NCBI RefSeq assembly: GCF_000241265.1
Contig: NZ_BAEE01000064.1
Location: 124,001 to 188,000 of the forward strand
Direction: 5' to 3'
Origin: Gordonia araii NBRC 100433
GTDB taxonomy: Bacteria > Actinomycetota > Actinomycetes > Mycobacteriales > Mycobacteriaceae
Length of the DNA stretch: 64,000 bases
Positions 49,119 to 57,577 of this stretch are shown in pieces. The first letter of the stretch is position 1. Each line of letters begins with the position of its first letter. The notes below the pieces were generated by a model, which was not told the origin of the DNA, searched no databases, and was given only the letters and a program-made list of their open reading frames with translations. A program made the position numbers and the translations under genes.

Positions 49119-49703
49119 GGGCGGACAGATCCACTGCCGGATGAAGGCGCGCAGCTCGTCGTCGGATCGCGGCGGGACGGTCGGGTACTGCTGGAAGCTG
49201 AGCCATATCCGCATGACCAGCTCGGCGAGGCCGGTCATCGCATCGTCGTCATAACCCTCGGCCGCCCAATCGACGTCGAGCCGACGCAGCATCTGAGCGC
49301 CCAGATCCACGGCCCCGGCCGACGTCGCCTCGCGGGTGAAGAACTCCGTCTCCCCCGCCCGCAGCATCAGTCCGATCGCGGGTTCGTCGGGCAGCACTCG
49401 CAGGCAGTAGAGAATCGTCTCGGTGATCGCGTCCGCCGCGGTGTGCACGTGCGACAGATCCGCGCGCATCCGATCGAGAAAATCCGCCGTGCCGGCTCGC
49501 GCGACCGCGACTAGCATCTCGTCGACCGACGAGTAGTAGCGGTAGACGGTCTGGCGGGTGACACCCAGTTCGTTGGCGACGTCGGCCAGCCGGGTCTTCT
49601 GAGCACCGAAGCGCTCGACGCAGCTCGCCGCGGCACGCAGGATCCGCTCTCGGGCCTCATCGGAGTCCTGAGGCAGATCGCCTTGCCACCCCCGGGTCCT
49701 CAT
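49098..49703 (-). CDS. TetR-family regulator
   Basis: A 201-residue TetR regulator with the helix-turn-helix at about 18-62 (RILRAAASCVERFGAQKTRLADVANELGVTRQTVYRYYSSVDEML, described as that region). The ligand domain has no recognised signature. The last residues, APTRRR-stop, are encoded by the intergenic 22-bp repeat, so the original C-terminus was probably replaced. It is followed upstream (same strand) by a multi-TM protein and an FAD oxidoreductase, and a 12-bp imperfect inverted repeat lies before that oxidoreductase. A regulatory link is likely but not shown. Confidence 0.85.
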   Translation of the reverse strand: MRTRGWQGDLPQDSDEARERILRAAASCVERFGAQKTRLADVANELGVTRQTVYRYYSSVDEMLVAVARAGTADFLDRMRADLSHVHTAADAITETILYCLRVLPDEPAIGLMLRAGETEFFTREATSAGAVDLGAQMLRRLDVDWAAEGYDDDAMTGLAELVMRIWLSFQQYPTVPPRSDDELRAFIRQWICPPAPTRRR

Positions 49704-49715
49704 GCGGCCATCGTC

Positions 49716-50978
49716 TCACACGGCATCGGCCTGCACCTCGGCGCCGCGCGGCGCACCCGCCCCGTCGCCGAACGGCGTCGCCGCCCGCCGTCCACGGATC
49801 AGCGCGAACGCCAGCACCCCCACGGCGACGGCGAAACAGGCGACCACATAGGGAAGGTTGCCGATCGGCGTGTTGTCCGCGGTCAGCCCGTCCTCGGCGC
49901 CGAAGAAGGCGGGCAGCGCCGTCACCCACAGCACCAGATGCACCGCCAGGAACAACGGCGGGAAGACGACGAGGAAGGGGTAGGCGGTGCGCGCGTCATC
50001 GGCGCCCGTGCCCGGTTGAGCGCGCAACCGGCGCCACTGCGCGTAGAGCAGTGCCAGCCCGATCGCCCAGACCAGGAGTAGCTCGATCGTGTACACGACC
50101 GTCTGCGCCTGCTGATTCGCGTGCTCGTCTCGCCCGAACACCGCCGTCGGAATCGACAGCAACGGCATGCTGATCACCGCGACCACCCCGGCGACCACAA
50201 TCCGCCACGTCAGCGACCACCCTCGCGGCGCACTCCCGGCCAGTGCGGCGTTGCGCACGAGGCGGACGGCGAGGTAGACGAGCACCGCGAAAGAGACGGT
50301 GGCGAACAGCCAGACGCTGCCCCACGGGACCGACGCCAGCGTCGGCACCGCCGACGGATTGCCCAGCTTGTCGGTCGGTATGCCCCGATCCTGCATCTGG
50401 CGGACCGTGTCCGCGTAGAACGGGGCGTCGATGTTCCAGGCCCACCACTTCAACTGGGGACCCAGCTGGTCGAAGATCTCGTAGAAGGCCTGGAAGACGA
50501 GCGCCACGACGATCGAGCCCCGCAGGGCCGAGCGCCGTGACCCGTCGAAGAACCCCCAGGCGCGCACGATCTCGTAGGCCAGCTGGCTCACCGCGGGATA
50601 GAAGGCGACGATGTAGAGCGGCAACCGGTCGAACATGAAGTTCACCGTGAAGACGTTGTGGGAGAACATGAATCCCATCGCCTCTTCGGCGCGGAACCAC
50701 TCCGGAAAGTAGAGCGGCGGCTCGATCACGAACAGGTAGACCAGCGAACCCACCCAGATCGCCAGATTCGTCGGGTCGCCATCGCGGCGCAGCCGTCTGA
50801 TGGCGTGGACCAGGGCGAGGACCGCGCCGAGGACGATCGTCACTTCCAGGACCGGCAGCGTCCAGTTCGCCAGGTCGGCCGGATTGCGCACGGTGACGAT
50901 GGGATTGGCCTTCTCGCAATCGAATCCGAGATAGCCGGTGATGATCGACGGGACGTCGCCCGGGGTGCAGGCCGCCAT
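49716..50978 (-). CDS. multi-pass membrane protein, possibly AveC-spirocyclase-like
   Basis: A 420-residue protein with about nine hydrophobic helices. A central phrase DGDPTNLAIWVGSLVYLFVIEPP and the LPLYIVAFYPAVSQLAYEIVRAW segment resemble the actinobacterial proteins annotated as spirocyclase AveC family (weak, from memory). Aromatic and acidic residues cluster between helices 2-4. The ATG follows AGGAG and is five bases after the FAD oxidoreductase stop, so the two are co-translated. The substrate is unknown. Confidence 0.65.
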   Translation of the reverse strand: MAACTPGDVPSIITGYLGFDCEKANPIVTVRNPADLANWTLPVLEVTIVLGAVLALVHAIRRLRRDGDPTNLAIWVGSLVYLFVIEPPLYFPEWFRAEEAMGFMFSHNVFTVNFMFDRLPLYIVAFYPAVSQLAYEIVRAWGFFDGSRRSALRGSIVVALVFQAFYEIFDQLGPQLKWWAWNIDAPFYADTVRQMQDRGIPTDKLGNPSAVPTLASVPWGSVWLFATVSFAVLVYLAVRLVRNAALAGSAPRGWSLTWRIVVAGVVAVISMPLLSIPTAVFGRDEHANQQAQTVVYTIELLLVWAIGLALLYAQWRRLRAQPGTGADDARTAYPFLVVFPPLFLAVHLVLWVTALPAFFGAEDGLTADNTPIGNLPYVVACFAVAVGVLAFALIRGRRAATPFGDGAGAPRGAEVQADAV

Positions 50979-50983
50979 TTCTC

Positions 50984-52534
50984 CTACTTTCCCGCCGCCG
51001 AAACGGCTGCCATGTCTTCGGGTGCCGTCCCCTTGGGGATCACGCGTACGCGGCCGGCCGGATGCGGCTTGCCGTCGCGCCACACGTGCGACGGCGGGTC
51101 TTGCTGACTGTCGAACCCGAGGGGCAGCTTCGTCCGGCCCAGTGCGCGTTTGCCCGCGAACCACGCCAGACCCGCCAGCACGCGCGGGCTGCGCACCATC
51201 GTCGTCACCGATTCTTCGAGGTTGAAGACGTCGGCGAAATGCTGCGCGACGACGTCATCCTCTCGCGTCGTCGCCGAGATGTGGTTGAAAAGCGGCCAGC
51301 TCGCACGGTTGGCGAGCCGCTGTCGCCAGCGCGGCACGACCTCGGTGCCCTGTGCATTCGCGTAGCCCTGATCGCGGGCGAGGGCGAGCGTCCAGATGTC
51401 GTCGAGCAACTGCCGTTGCGAGGCGAAGTAGTCGCGGCAGAACCCGACGCCGACGTCTCCTCCAGCGGCATCGGCCGATCGCAGCTTGTCCCGCAGCAGG
51501 ACCGCCGACTTCGACGCCGAACTCATGCCCTGCGCGTAGAACGGGTTGAACCCGCAGATGGCGTCGCCGATGACGACGAGTCCGCCGGGCGGGTCGGCCA
51601 GCGCGTCGTAGCGACGGCGCTTGTTGCCGGTCGACTTCGTGACGAACACGTTCGAGATCGGCTCGCACAGGTCGACCGCACGACCGAATGCCGGCGCCCG
51701 CACCTTGTGCACGGTCTCCAGGAACTCCTCTTCCTTGCGCGGCATCGGATGGCCCCACGACCCCATCGTGACCAGCACGCGGTCGCCCTCGATCGGGAAG
51801 ATCTGGCAGAGAAAGTCGTGCTCGACCGGATGCGGTCCGGTGTCGGCGGTCGGCATCACCGACATCTGCGCCCACCACCAGCTCGCCGGCGGGTCGGCCG
51901 GTTTCTGGAACCACTGGGAGGTGTAGGTGACACCCGCGTCGAGCGACTGCACCGGAACCTCGGGCCAGCCCGCCTTCGCCAGCCAATCCGCGACCGCGGA
52001 GCCCCGCCCCAGCGCGTCGACGACGAGATCCGCGGCCACCAACCGCCGGTCCGGCCCCTCGTCGCCACCGCGCACCCACACGCCGGTGACCCGTCCGCCG
52101 TCGGCGGTCTCGAGTCCCTCGACGTTGACGCCCTCGACGACGCGCCCGCCCGGCACCCGGGCAAGACGCTCGCGCAGGGTCCGCTCGATGAGCAGCCTCG
52201 ACGCGTAGACCATGGTCATCGGCGCCTCCTTGCGAGGCACCCAGCCGGCGCCCTCGCAGTGCGCCGCGGCCAGTGACGGCATCATGTGCAGGGCGCCCGC
52301 GTCGATCAGCGCGTCCTCGAAACCCGGGAAGAGCGCATCCATCGCGCGGCGACCGGAGTTCAACAGGAAATGCGGGTGCTTGCTCTGCGGAATGCCTCGC
52401 CGGTGCTCGGCGTCGTCGGGGATGATGTCGCGCTCCAGCACCAGCACTTCGTCGAAATACGCCGCCGCGGCACCGGCAGCGCACATCCCCGCGATACTTC
52501 CGCCCAGCACGACCGCTCGTTTCCCGAGACTCAC
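50984..52534 (-). CDS. FAD-dependent oxidoreductase (PHBH/tryptophan-halogenase-like)
   Basis: A 516-residue flavoprotein. The FAD loop VVLGGSIAGMCAAGAAAAYF is at residues 8-27, with VLVLERD ending the second strand. GRGSAVADWL and GDAICGFNPFYAQGMSSASKSAVLLRD supply the second FAD motif (GD-x7-P). The Lys-containing QSKHPHFLLNSG near residue 50 is typical of hydroxylases rather than of reductases. The GTG at 52534 has TGAGG eight bases ahead, while an alternate GTG three codons earlier is too close. It precedes and is coupled to the multi-TM gene. Confidence 0.85.
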   Translation of the reverse strand: MSLGKRAVVLGGSIAGMCAAGAAAAYFDEVLVLERDIIPDDAEHRRGIPQSKHPHFLLNSGRRAMDALFPGFEDALIDAGALHMMPSLAAAHCEGAGWVPRKEAPMTMVYASRLLIERTLRERLARVPGGRVVEGVNVEGLETADGGRVTGVWVRGGDEGPDRRLVAADLVVDALGRGSAVADWLAKAGWPEVPVQSLDAGVTYTSQWFQKPADPPASWWWAQMSVMPTADTGPHPVEHDFLCQIFPIEGDRVLVTMGSWGHPMPRKEEEFLETVHKVRAPAFGRAVDLCEPISNVFVTKSTGNKRRRYDALADPPGGLVVIGDAICGFNPFYAQGMSSASKSAVLLRDKLRSADAAGGDVGVGFCRDYFASQRQLLDDIWTLALARDQGYANAQGTEVVPRWRQRLANRASWPLFNHISATTREDDVVAQHFADVFNLEESVTTMVRSPRVLAGLAWFAGKRALGRTKLPLGFDSQQDPPSHVWRDGKPHPAGRVRVIPKGTAPEDMAAVSAAGK

Positions 52535-52549
52535 CCGCGACACCTCATT

Positions 52550-52593
52550 TCACGTCATACGTTTTTTGGATGATGTCTAACCGTATGGTGTGA
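52550..52593. promoter_or_regulatory. 12-bp imperfect inverted repeat upstream of the FAD oxidoreductase
   Basis: Left arm TCACGTCATACG (52550-52561) and right arm CGTATGGTGTGA (52582-52593) match at ten of twelve positions with a 20-base spacer. The site is 15 bases upstream of the gene start. The spacing of about three turns suits a dimer-of-dimers or a looping regulator such as the adjacent TetR protein. Confidence 0.5.
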
Positions 52594-52718
52594 AGCAGCT
52601 CACGTCAACGGGTCCGGCCGGAAACCGGGCGACTCACCGAGGCGCGACACAGACGATTAACGCACGCGCAACACAACGGCGCCCGAGCTGACACATCGGC
52701 TGTGCGACGATTCGTGCC

Positions 52719-54362
52719 ATGACCCGCCCCGATCACCCCCAAGCGCAGGACGCGCGGATCCCCGCGTTCCGGCGATACCGCTCGGGCTGGGAGCAGCGGG
52801 CGATCGACGAGATGTTCCACGCCGACGGGTCGGTGCGCGCGCCCTACCGCGGAATCGCCTCGGCGATCGGCTCGATCGATACCAGTGATCTGCGCGCGCG
52901 GCTGACCGCCCTCGGGCGGGCCTTCATCGACCAGGGGGTCACCTTCTCCCTCTCCGGAAAAGAGCGCCCGTTCCCGCTGGATCCGATTCCCCGCGTCATC
53001 TCCGCGGACGAGTGGAAGGGACTCGAGGCCGGCATCAAACAGCGGGTTCGCGCCCTGGAGATGTTCCTCGACGACGTCTACGGCGAACAGGCGATCCTCG
53101 GCGACGGCGTCCTCCCCCGGCGCCTCATCAATTCGTGTGCCCACTTCCACCGCCAGGCCGCCGGGATCCGGCCGCCCAACGGCGTCCGCATCCATGTCGC
53201 CGGAGTCGACCTGATCCGCGACGAGAACGGCGAGCTGCGCGTCCTGGAGGACAACGTCCGCTCCCCGTCGGGCGTCTCCTACGTCATGGAGAACCGCCGG
53301 ACCATGGCCCGCGTCTTCCCCGACTTCTTCGCGACCCACCGGGTGCGTGCCGTGCGCGACTATCCGCGCCATCTGCTGCGCGCGCTGCAGGCGTCGGCCC
53401 GCACCTCGGTGTCGGACCCGACCGTCGTCCTGCTCACCCCCGGTGTCGCGAACTCCGCCTACTTCGAACATTCGCTCCTGGCCCGCCAGATGGGGATCGA
53501 ACTCGTCGAGGGCCGTGACCTGTTCTGCCGCGACAACGTCGTCTACATGCGCACCACCGACGGGCAGACCCGCGTGGACGTCATCTATCGACGCATCGAC
53601 GACGAGTACCTCGATCCTCTTCAGTTCCGCCCGGACTCGATGCTCGGCGTCGCGGGTCTCGTCAACGCCGCCCGCGCCGGCAACGTCGTCATCTCCAGCG
53701 CGATCGGCAACGGCGTCGCCGACGACAAGCTCGTCTACACCTATGTGCCGGAGATCATTCGCTACTACCTGGGCGAGGAACCGCTCCTGCGCAACGTCGA
53801 GACGCTGCGCTGCTGGCTCCCCGACGAGTGCGCCGAAGTCCTGGCCCGCATCGACGAACTGGTCGTCAAGCCGGTCGAGGGCAGCGGTGGATACGGGATC
53901 GTGTTCGGGCCCTTCGCGACCGCGGCCGAACTCGACCGCCTCGCCGACCGGATCCGGGCCAACCCGCGCGGGTGGATCGCTCAGCCCCTGGTGGCGCTGT
54001 CCACCAATCCCACCCTCTTCGACGACGCGCTCCAACCCCGCCACGTCGACCTGCGCCCCTTTGCCGTGAACGACGGCGAATCGGTGTGGGTATTGCCCGG
54101 CGGGCTGACGCGGGTGGCGCTCGACGAGGGGTCGATGCTGGTCAACTCGTCGCAGGGCGGCGGGTCCAAGGACACCTGGGTGCTGGCGACCTCGGCGCCG
54201 AAAGCACCCGGCGACGTCGACGACGACGAACTCGTGGACGCCGAAATACCGGCGTCGCCGCCGGCCACCCCCGACGTCGAGCCACTGCTGACCCGCGAGA
54301 CCGAATCCCACCGGCACCAGCAGACCCAGCAACAGGGACGATCCGAGGGGGTGCAGCGCTGA
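52719..54362 (+). CDS. circularly permuted ATP-grasp type 2 protein (DUF404/DUF407)
   Basis: A 547-residue ATP-grasp ligase-like protein. Conserved parts are GVDLIRDENGELRVLEDNVRSPSGVSYVMENR (about 164-195), VVLLTPG, the ATP-loop region VVKPVEGSGGYGIVFGP near 390 and RHVDLRPFAVNDG with VLPGGLTRVAL near 445. The last 50 residues are low-complexity and likely linker. It starts a three-gene set (ATP-grasp, alpha-E, transglutaminase) found widely in actinobacteria and proteobacteria and presumed to build or cleave a peptide modification. Upstream is 185 bases of promoter region. Confidence 0.93.
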   Translation: MTRPDHPQAQDARIPAFRRYRSGWEQRAIDEMFHADGSVRAPYRGIASAIGSIDTSDLRARLTALGRAFIDQGVTFSLSGKERPFPLDPIPRVISADEWKGLEAGIKQRVRALEMFLDDVYGEQAILGDGVLPRRLINSCAHFHRQAAGIRPPNGVRIHVAGVDLIRDENGELRVLEDNVRSPSGVSYVMENRRTMARVFPDFFATHRVRAVRDYPRHLLRALQASARTSVSDPTVVLLTPGVANSAYFEHSLLARQMGIELVEGRDLFCRDNVVYMRTTDGQTRVDVIYRRIDDEYLDPLQFRPDSMLGVAGLVNAARAGNVVISSAIGNGVADDKLVYTYVPEIIRYYLGEEPLLRNVETLRCWLPDECAEVLARIDELVVKPVEGSGGYGIVFGPFATAAELDRLADRIRANPRGWIAQPLVALSTNPTLFDDALQPRHVDLRPFAVNDGESVWVLPGGLTRVALDEGSMLVNSSQGGGSKDTWVLATSAPKAPGDVDDDELVDAEIPASPPATPDVEPLLTRETESHRHQQTQQQGRSEGVQR

Positions 54363-55327
54363 TGCTCGCCCGTAACGCCGACTCGCTGTACTGGATCGGC
54401 CGCTATGTCGAACGAGCCGACGATATGGCCCGCATTCTCGACGTCGTCGTCCAGCAGCTCCTCGAGGACGCCACCGTCGACACCGATTCCATGGTCCGCC
54501 ACGTGATGGCCGTCCTCGGCTTCGATCCCGAGAACGACCGGGAGCACACCGTGTGGTCAATGGTGGACCGGGTGGCCTACGACCGCTCGTGCCCGGAATC
54601 GATCGTCGGTCTCGTCGAGACCGCGAGGGAGAACGCCCGCGGCGCGCGCGAAGTCATCTCGAGCGAGATGTGGGAGTGCCTGAACGCGACCTACATGGGG
54701 CTCGACGACGCCGAGCGCCGGGCCCGCCTCCTCGGCCCGCACGCGTTCGCGACCTACATCAAGGAGCGGGCGGCGATGTTCGCCGGATTGACCGACGCGA
54801 CGCTCAGCCACGACGACGGCTACAGCTACCTGATCGTCGGGCGTTCCATCGAGCGCGTCGACATGACCGTCCGCCTGCTGATGTCGCGTTCCGCCTACCG
54901 GCGCGACGCCCTCTCGTGGATGAGCCTGCTCGTCGCGGCCGGCGCCCAGGACACTTACGTCCGCGCCTACCGCGGCGCCGTCGACACCGAGAACGTCGTC
55001 GAGTTCATGATGCTCGACCGGCTGTTCCCCCGGTCGGTGTTCCACTCCCTCCGGGTCGCCGAACGATTCCTCGCCGAATTGGACAAACGGCCCGACCGCG
55101 TGGGGTCCCAGTCGACGGCACTCACCCTGCTCGGCCGGGCGCGCAGCTCCGTCGAGTTCATCGGGCGCGCCGAGATGGTACGCGACCTGCCCGCCTACCT
55201 CCTCGACATGCAGGAGACGTGCCGGGCGGTCAGCGAATCGATCGCCGAGGAGCACTTCCACATCGAGCCCTACGTGTCGTGGACCGACACCGGACTCGCC
55301 GGCTTCGAGCACGGAGGAACGTCATGA
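54362..55327 (+). CDS. alpha-E domain protein
   Basis: A 321-residue all-helical alpha-E protein (LARNADSLYWIGRYVERADDMARILDVV at the N-terminus, the repeated MWECLNATYMGLDD and FIKER-type helices, and RSIERVDMTVRLLMSRSAYRRDAL). It overlaps the ATP-grasp stop by one base (TGATG), so the two proteins are made together. The transglutaminase ATG overlaps its stop by four. Function of this domain is not established. It is a constant partner of the ATP-grasp and transglutaminase genes. Confidence 0.92.
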   Translation: MLARNADSLYWIGRYVERADDMARILDVVVQQLLEDATVDTDSMVRHVMAVLGFDPENDREHTVWSMVDRVAYDRSCPESIVGLVETARENARGAREVISSEMWECLNATYMGLDDAERRARLLGPHAFATYIKERAAMFAGLTDATLSHDDGYSYLIVGRSIERVDMTVRLLMSRSAYRRDALSWMSLLVAAGAQDTYVRAYRGAVDTENVVEFMMLDRLFPRSVFHSLRVAERFLAELDKRPDRVGSQSTALTLLGRARSSVEFIGRAEMVRDLPAYLLDMQETCRAVSESIAEEHFHIEPYVSWTDTGLAGFEHGGTS

Positions 55328-56172
55328 GCGCCCGGCTGCGGCTGATCCACACCACCGGATTCACCTACACCGCGCCGGTGACCTCGTCGTTCAACGAGGC
55401 GCGGATCACCCCGCGCAGCGACAGCCGCCAGAGCGTCGTCGTCGACCACGTCGACACGTCGCCGGGCGCGCGGCAGTTCCGCTACAACGACTACTGGGGC
55501 ACCGTGGTCACCGCCTTCGACCTGCACTCGCCGCACGAACGGCTCGAGGTCACCGGTATCGCGGTCGTGGAGACCGAGAACGAGACGAGGGGCGAGGAGA
55601 CCACCTCGGTCGACTGGGTGCAGTTGCGCAACGGGTCGGTGGTCGACGAGTACGACGAGATGCTGCGGCCGACCGCGTATACGCCGCACACCGCCGAACT
55701 CGCGGCGTTCGCGGCGGACTCCTCCGCCGGGCTGCGTCCCGCCGACGCGGCCGAGGCGGTGGTGACCAAGGTCTTCGAGGCCATGACCTACGAGCCGGGG
55801 ACGACCGAGGTGCACTCGACCGCGGCCGACGCGTGGCGGCACCGCAAGGGCGTATGCCAGGACTACGCCCACATCACGCTGGCGATGCTCCGCAGCCTCG
55901 GCATTCCCGCCCGCTACGTGTCGGGATATCTGCACCCGCTCGCCGACGCGGAGATCGGCGAAGCCGTCGACGGCGAGAGCCATGCCTGGATCGAGGTGTG
56001 GACCGGCGGCTGGTGGGGAATCGATCCGACCAACAACAAGTTCATCGACGACCATCACATCTCGGTCGGGACCGGCCGCGACTACGCCGACCTCGCACCG
56101 ATCAAAGGGATCTACACCGGCAGCGCACAATCCGAGCTCGACGTGACGGTGCGCGTCACCCGTCTGGCCTGA
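55324..56172 (+). CDS. transglutaminase-like cysteine protease/amidase
   Basis: A 282-residue protein with an N-terminal bacterial transglutaminase-like beta domain (LRLIHTTGFTYTAPVTSSFNEARITPR-type strands) and a C-terminal papain-like fold. The catalytic triad is Cys in RKGVCQDYAHITLAMLRSLG (about 178), His in ESHAWIEVW (about 220) and Asp in WGIDPTNN (about 236). It is the last gene of the translationally coupled trio. The set is normally followed by a proteasome-type protease, which is not present here. Confidence 0.92.
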   Translation: MSARLRLIHTTGFTYTAPVTSSFNEARITPRSDSRQSVVVDHVDTSPGARQFRYNDYWGTVVTAFDLHSPHERLEVTGIAVVETENETRGEETTSVDWVQLRNGSVVDEYDEMLRPTAYTPHTAELAAFAADSSAGLRPADAAEAVVTKVFEAMTYEPGTTEVHSTAADAWRHRKGVCQDYAHITLAMLRSLGIPARYVSGYLHPLADAEIGEAVDGESHAWIEVWTGGWWGIDPTNNKFIDDHHISVGTGRDYADLAPIKGIYTGSAQSELDVTVRVTRLA

Positions 56173-56232
56173 CCCAACGGGCTCCTTTGAAACCCGCGTG
56201 ATCCCAACGATGACCTGGGGCGCCGGCTCGCG

Positions 56233-56284
56233 CAGACTGAATCCCATGACGCACCGAATGTGTCGCGCCACTCGATGTCGCTGA
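56233..56284 (+). promoter_or_regulatory. promoter and Cys-containing leader peptide of the organosulfur operon
   Basis: CAGACT (56233-56238), with ATGACC 17 bases upstream as -35, is followed after seven bases by an ATG (56246). The 12-codon frame 56246-56284 reads MTHRMCRATRCR-stop, with two Cys codons, the second followed only by Arg and stop. Cys-containing leader peptides that sense cysteine supply are established in mycobacteria for sulfur-assimilation operons. That this frame does so is inference. sfnG starts 76 bases downstream with AAGGAGG. Confidence 0.55.
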
Positions 56285-56360
56285 CCTGATCGCGCGCACC
56301 TGTCGCCGCCTTCATCCACCAACCCATCCCGATCCGGCCTTCAAGGAGGTCCCTTTCGTC

Positions 56361-57527
56361 ATGCCCGCATCCCGATCCGAACAACAGCTCGACGCGGCCG
56401 CAGCTCCCCTGCAGTTCGCGTACTGGGTGCCCAACGTGAGCGGCGGTCTCGTCGTCTCCAAGATCGAGCAGCGCACCGACTGGAGCTATGACTACAACCG
56501 CCAGCTGGCCGTCCTCGCCGAGAACAACGGGTTCGACTACGCCCTGAGCCAGGTGCGCTACATCGCCTCCTACGGCGCCGCCTACCAGCACGAGTCGACG
56601 AGCTTCTCGCTGGCACTTCTGCTGGCCACCGAGCGGCTCAAGGTGATCGCCGCGGTCCACCCCGGGCTGTGGCAGCCGGGCGTGCTGGCCAAGCTGCTCG
56701 CGACGGCCGATCAGATCTCCGGCGGCCGGGCCGCGGTGAACGTCGTGAGCGGATGGTTCCGCGACGAGTTCACCAAGCTGGGCGAGCCCTGGCTCGAACA
56801 CGACGAGCGCTACCGGCGCAGCGAGGAGTTCATCACCTACCTGCGCGAGATCTGGACGTCGGATCACGCCGAGTTCAACGGGGACTTCTATCGCCTGCAC
56901 GACTTCGACCTGAAGCCCAAGCCGGTGGACGTTCCCGGCCGCGCCCACCCGGAGATCTTCCAGGGCGGGAACTCGACCGCGGCCCGCGCGATGGCCGGCC
57001 GCGTCTCCGACTGGTACTTCAGCAACGGCAAGGATTTCGACGGCATCACCGAGCAGGTCATCGACGTGAACACCGAGGCTGCCCTGCACGGTCGTACCGT
57101 GCGCTTCGGTCTCAACGGCTTCCTCGTCGGCCGCGACTCCGAGTCCGAGGCGCGCGACGTGCTGCGCGAGATCGTCGACAAGGCCGACCGCGAGGCCGTC
57201 GAGGGATTCGGCTCGGCCGTCCGGCAGGCCGGCCAGTCGACGTCGAACGGCAAGGGGATGTGGCAGGACTCCGAATTCGCCGATCTCGTGCAGTACAACG
57301 ACGGATTCCGGACCGGGCTCATCGGAACCCCCGAGCAGATCGCCGAGCGGATCGTCGCCTACAAGACCCGCGGGGTGAACCTCTTCCTCCTGGGCTTCCT
57401 GCATTACCTCGAGGACGTCGAGTACTTCGGCACCCGGATCCTGCCGCTGGTGCGCGAACTCGAAGCCGACCTCGCTTCCAGCGGTCGCCTGGAATCCGAA
57501 CTCGCCGCCAACGGCATCCTCGCCTGA
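56361..57527 (+). CDS. sfnG: dimethylsulfone monooxygenase (SfnG type), FMN-dependent
   Basis: A 388-residue bacterial-luciferase-like (LLM) monooxygenase. The N-terminal phrase FAYWVPNVSGGLVVSKIEQRTDWSYDYNRQLAVLAE (described here as residues 19-53) is the SfnG signature, with GLWQPGVLAKLLAT, GRAAVNVVSGWFRDEF and FQGGNSTAARAMAGR as FMN-site segments. SfnG uses reduced FMN from a partner reductase to cleave dimethylsulfone to methanesulfinate, giving sulfur. It is the first gene of a six-gene sulfur-scavenging operon. AAGGAGG lies ahead of the ATG. Confidence 0.9.
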   Translation: MPASRSEQQLDAAAAPLQFAYWVPNVSGGLVVSKIEQRTDWSYDYNRQLAVLAENNGFDYALSQVRYIASYGAAYQHESTSFSLALLLATERLKVIAAVHPGLWQPGVLAKLLATADQISGGRAAVNVVSGWFRDEFTKLGEPWLEHDERYRRSEEFITYLREIWTSDHAEFNGDFYRLHDFDLKPKPVDVPGRAHPEIFQGGNSTAARAMAGRVSDWYFSNGKDFDGITEQVIDVNTEAALHGRTVRFGLNGFLVGRDSESEARDVLREIVDKADREAVEGFGSAVRQAGQSTSNGKGMWQDSEFADLVQYNDGFRTGLIGTPEQIAERIVAYKTRGVNLFLLGFLHYLEDVEYFGTRILPLVRELEADLASSGRLESELAANGILA

Positions 57528-57577
57528 CCCATCCGCCACTCCACCAAGCACGCACGACAACCAGTAAGGAAATCATC

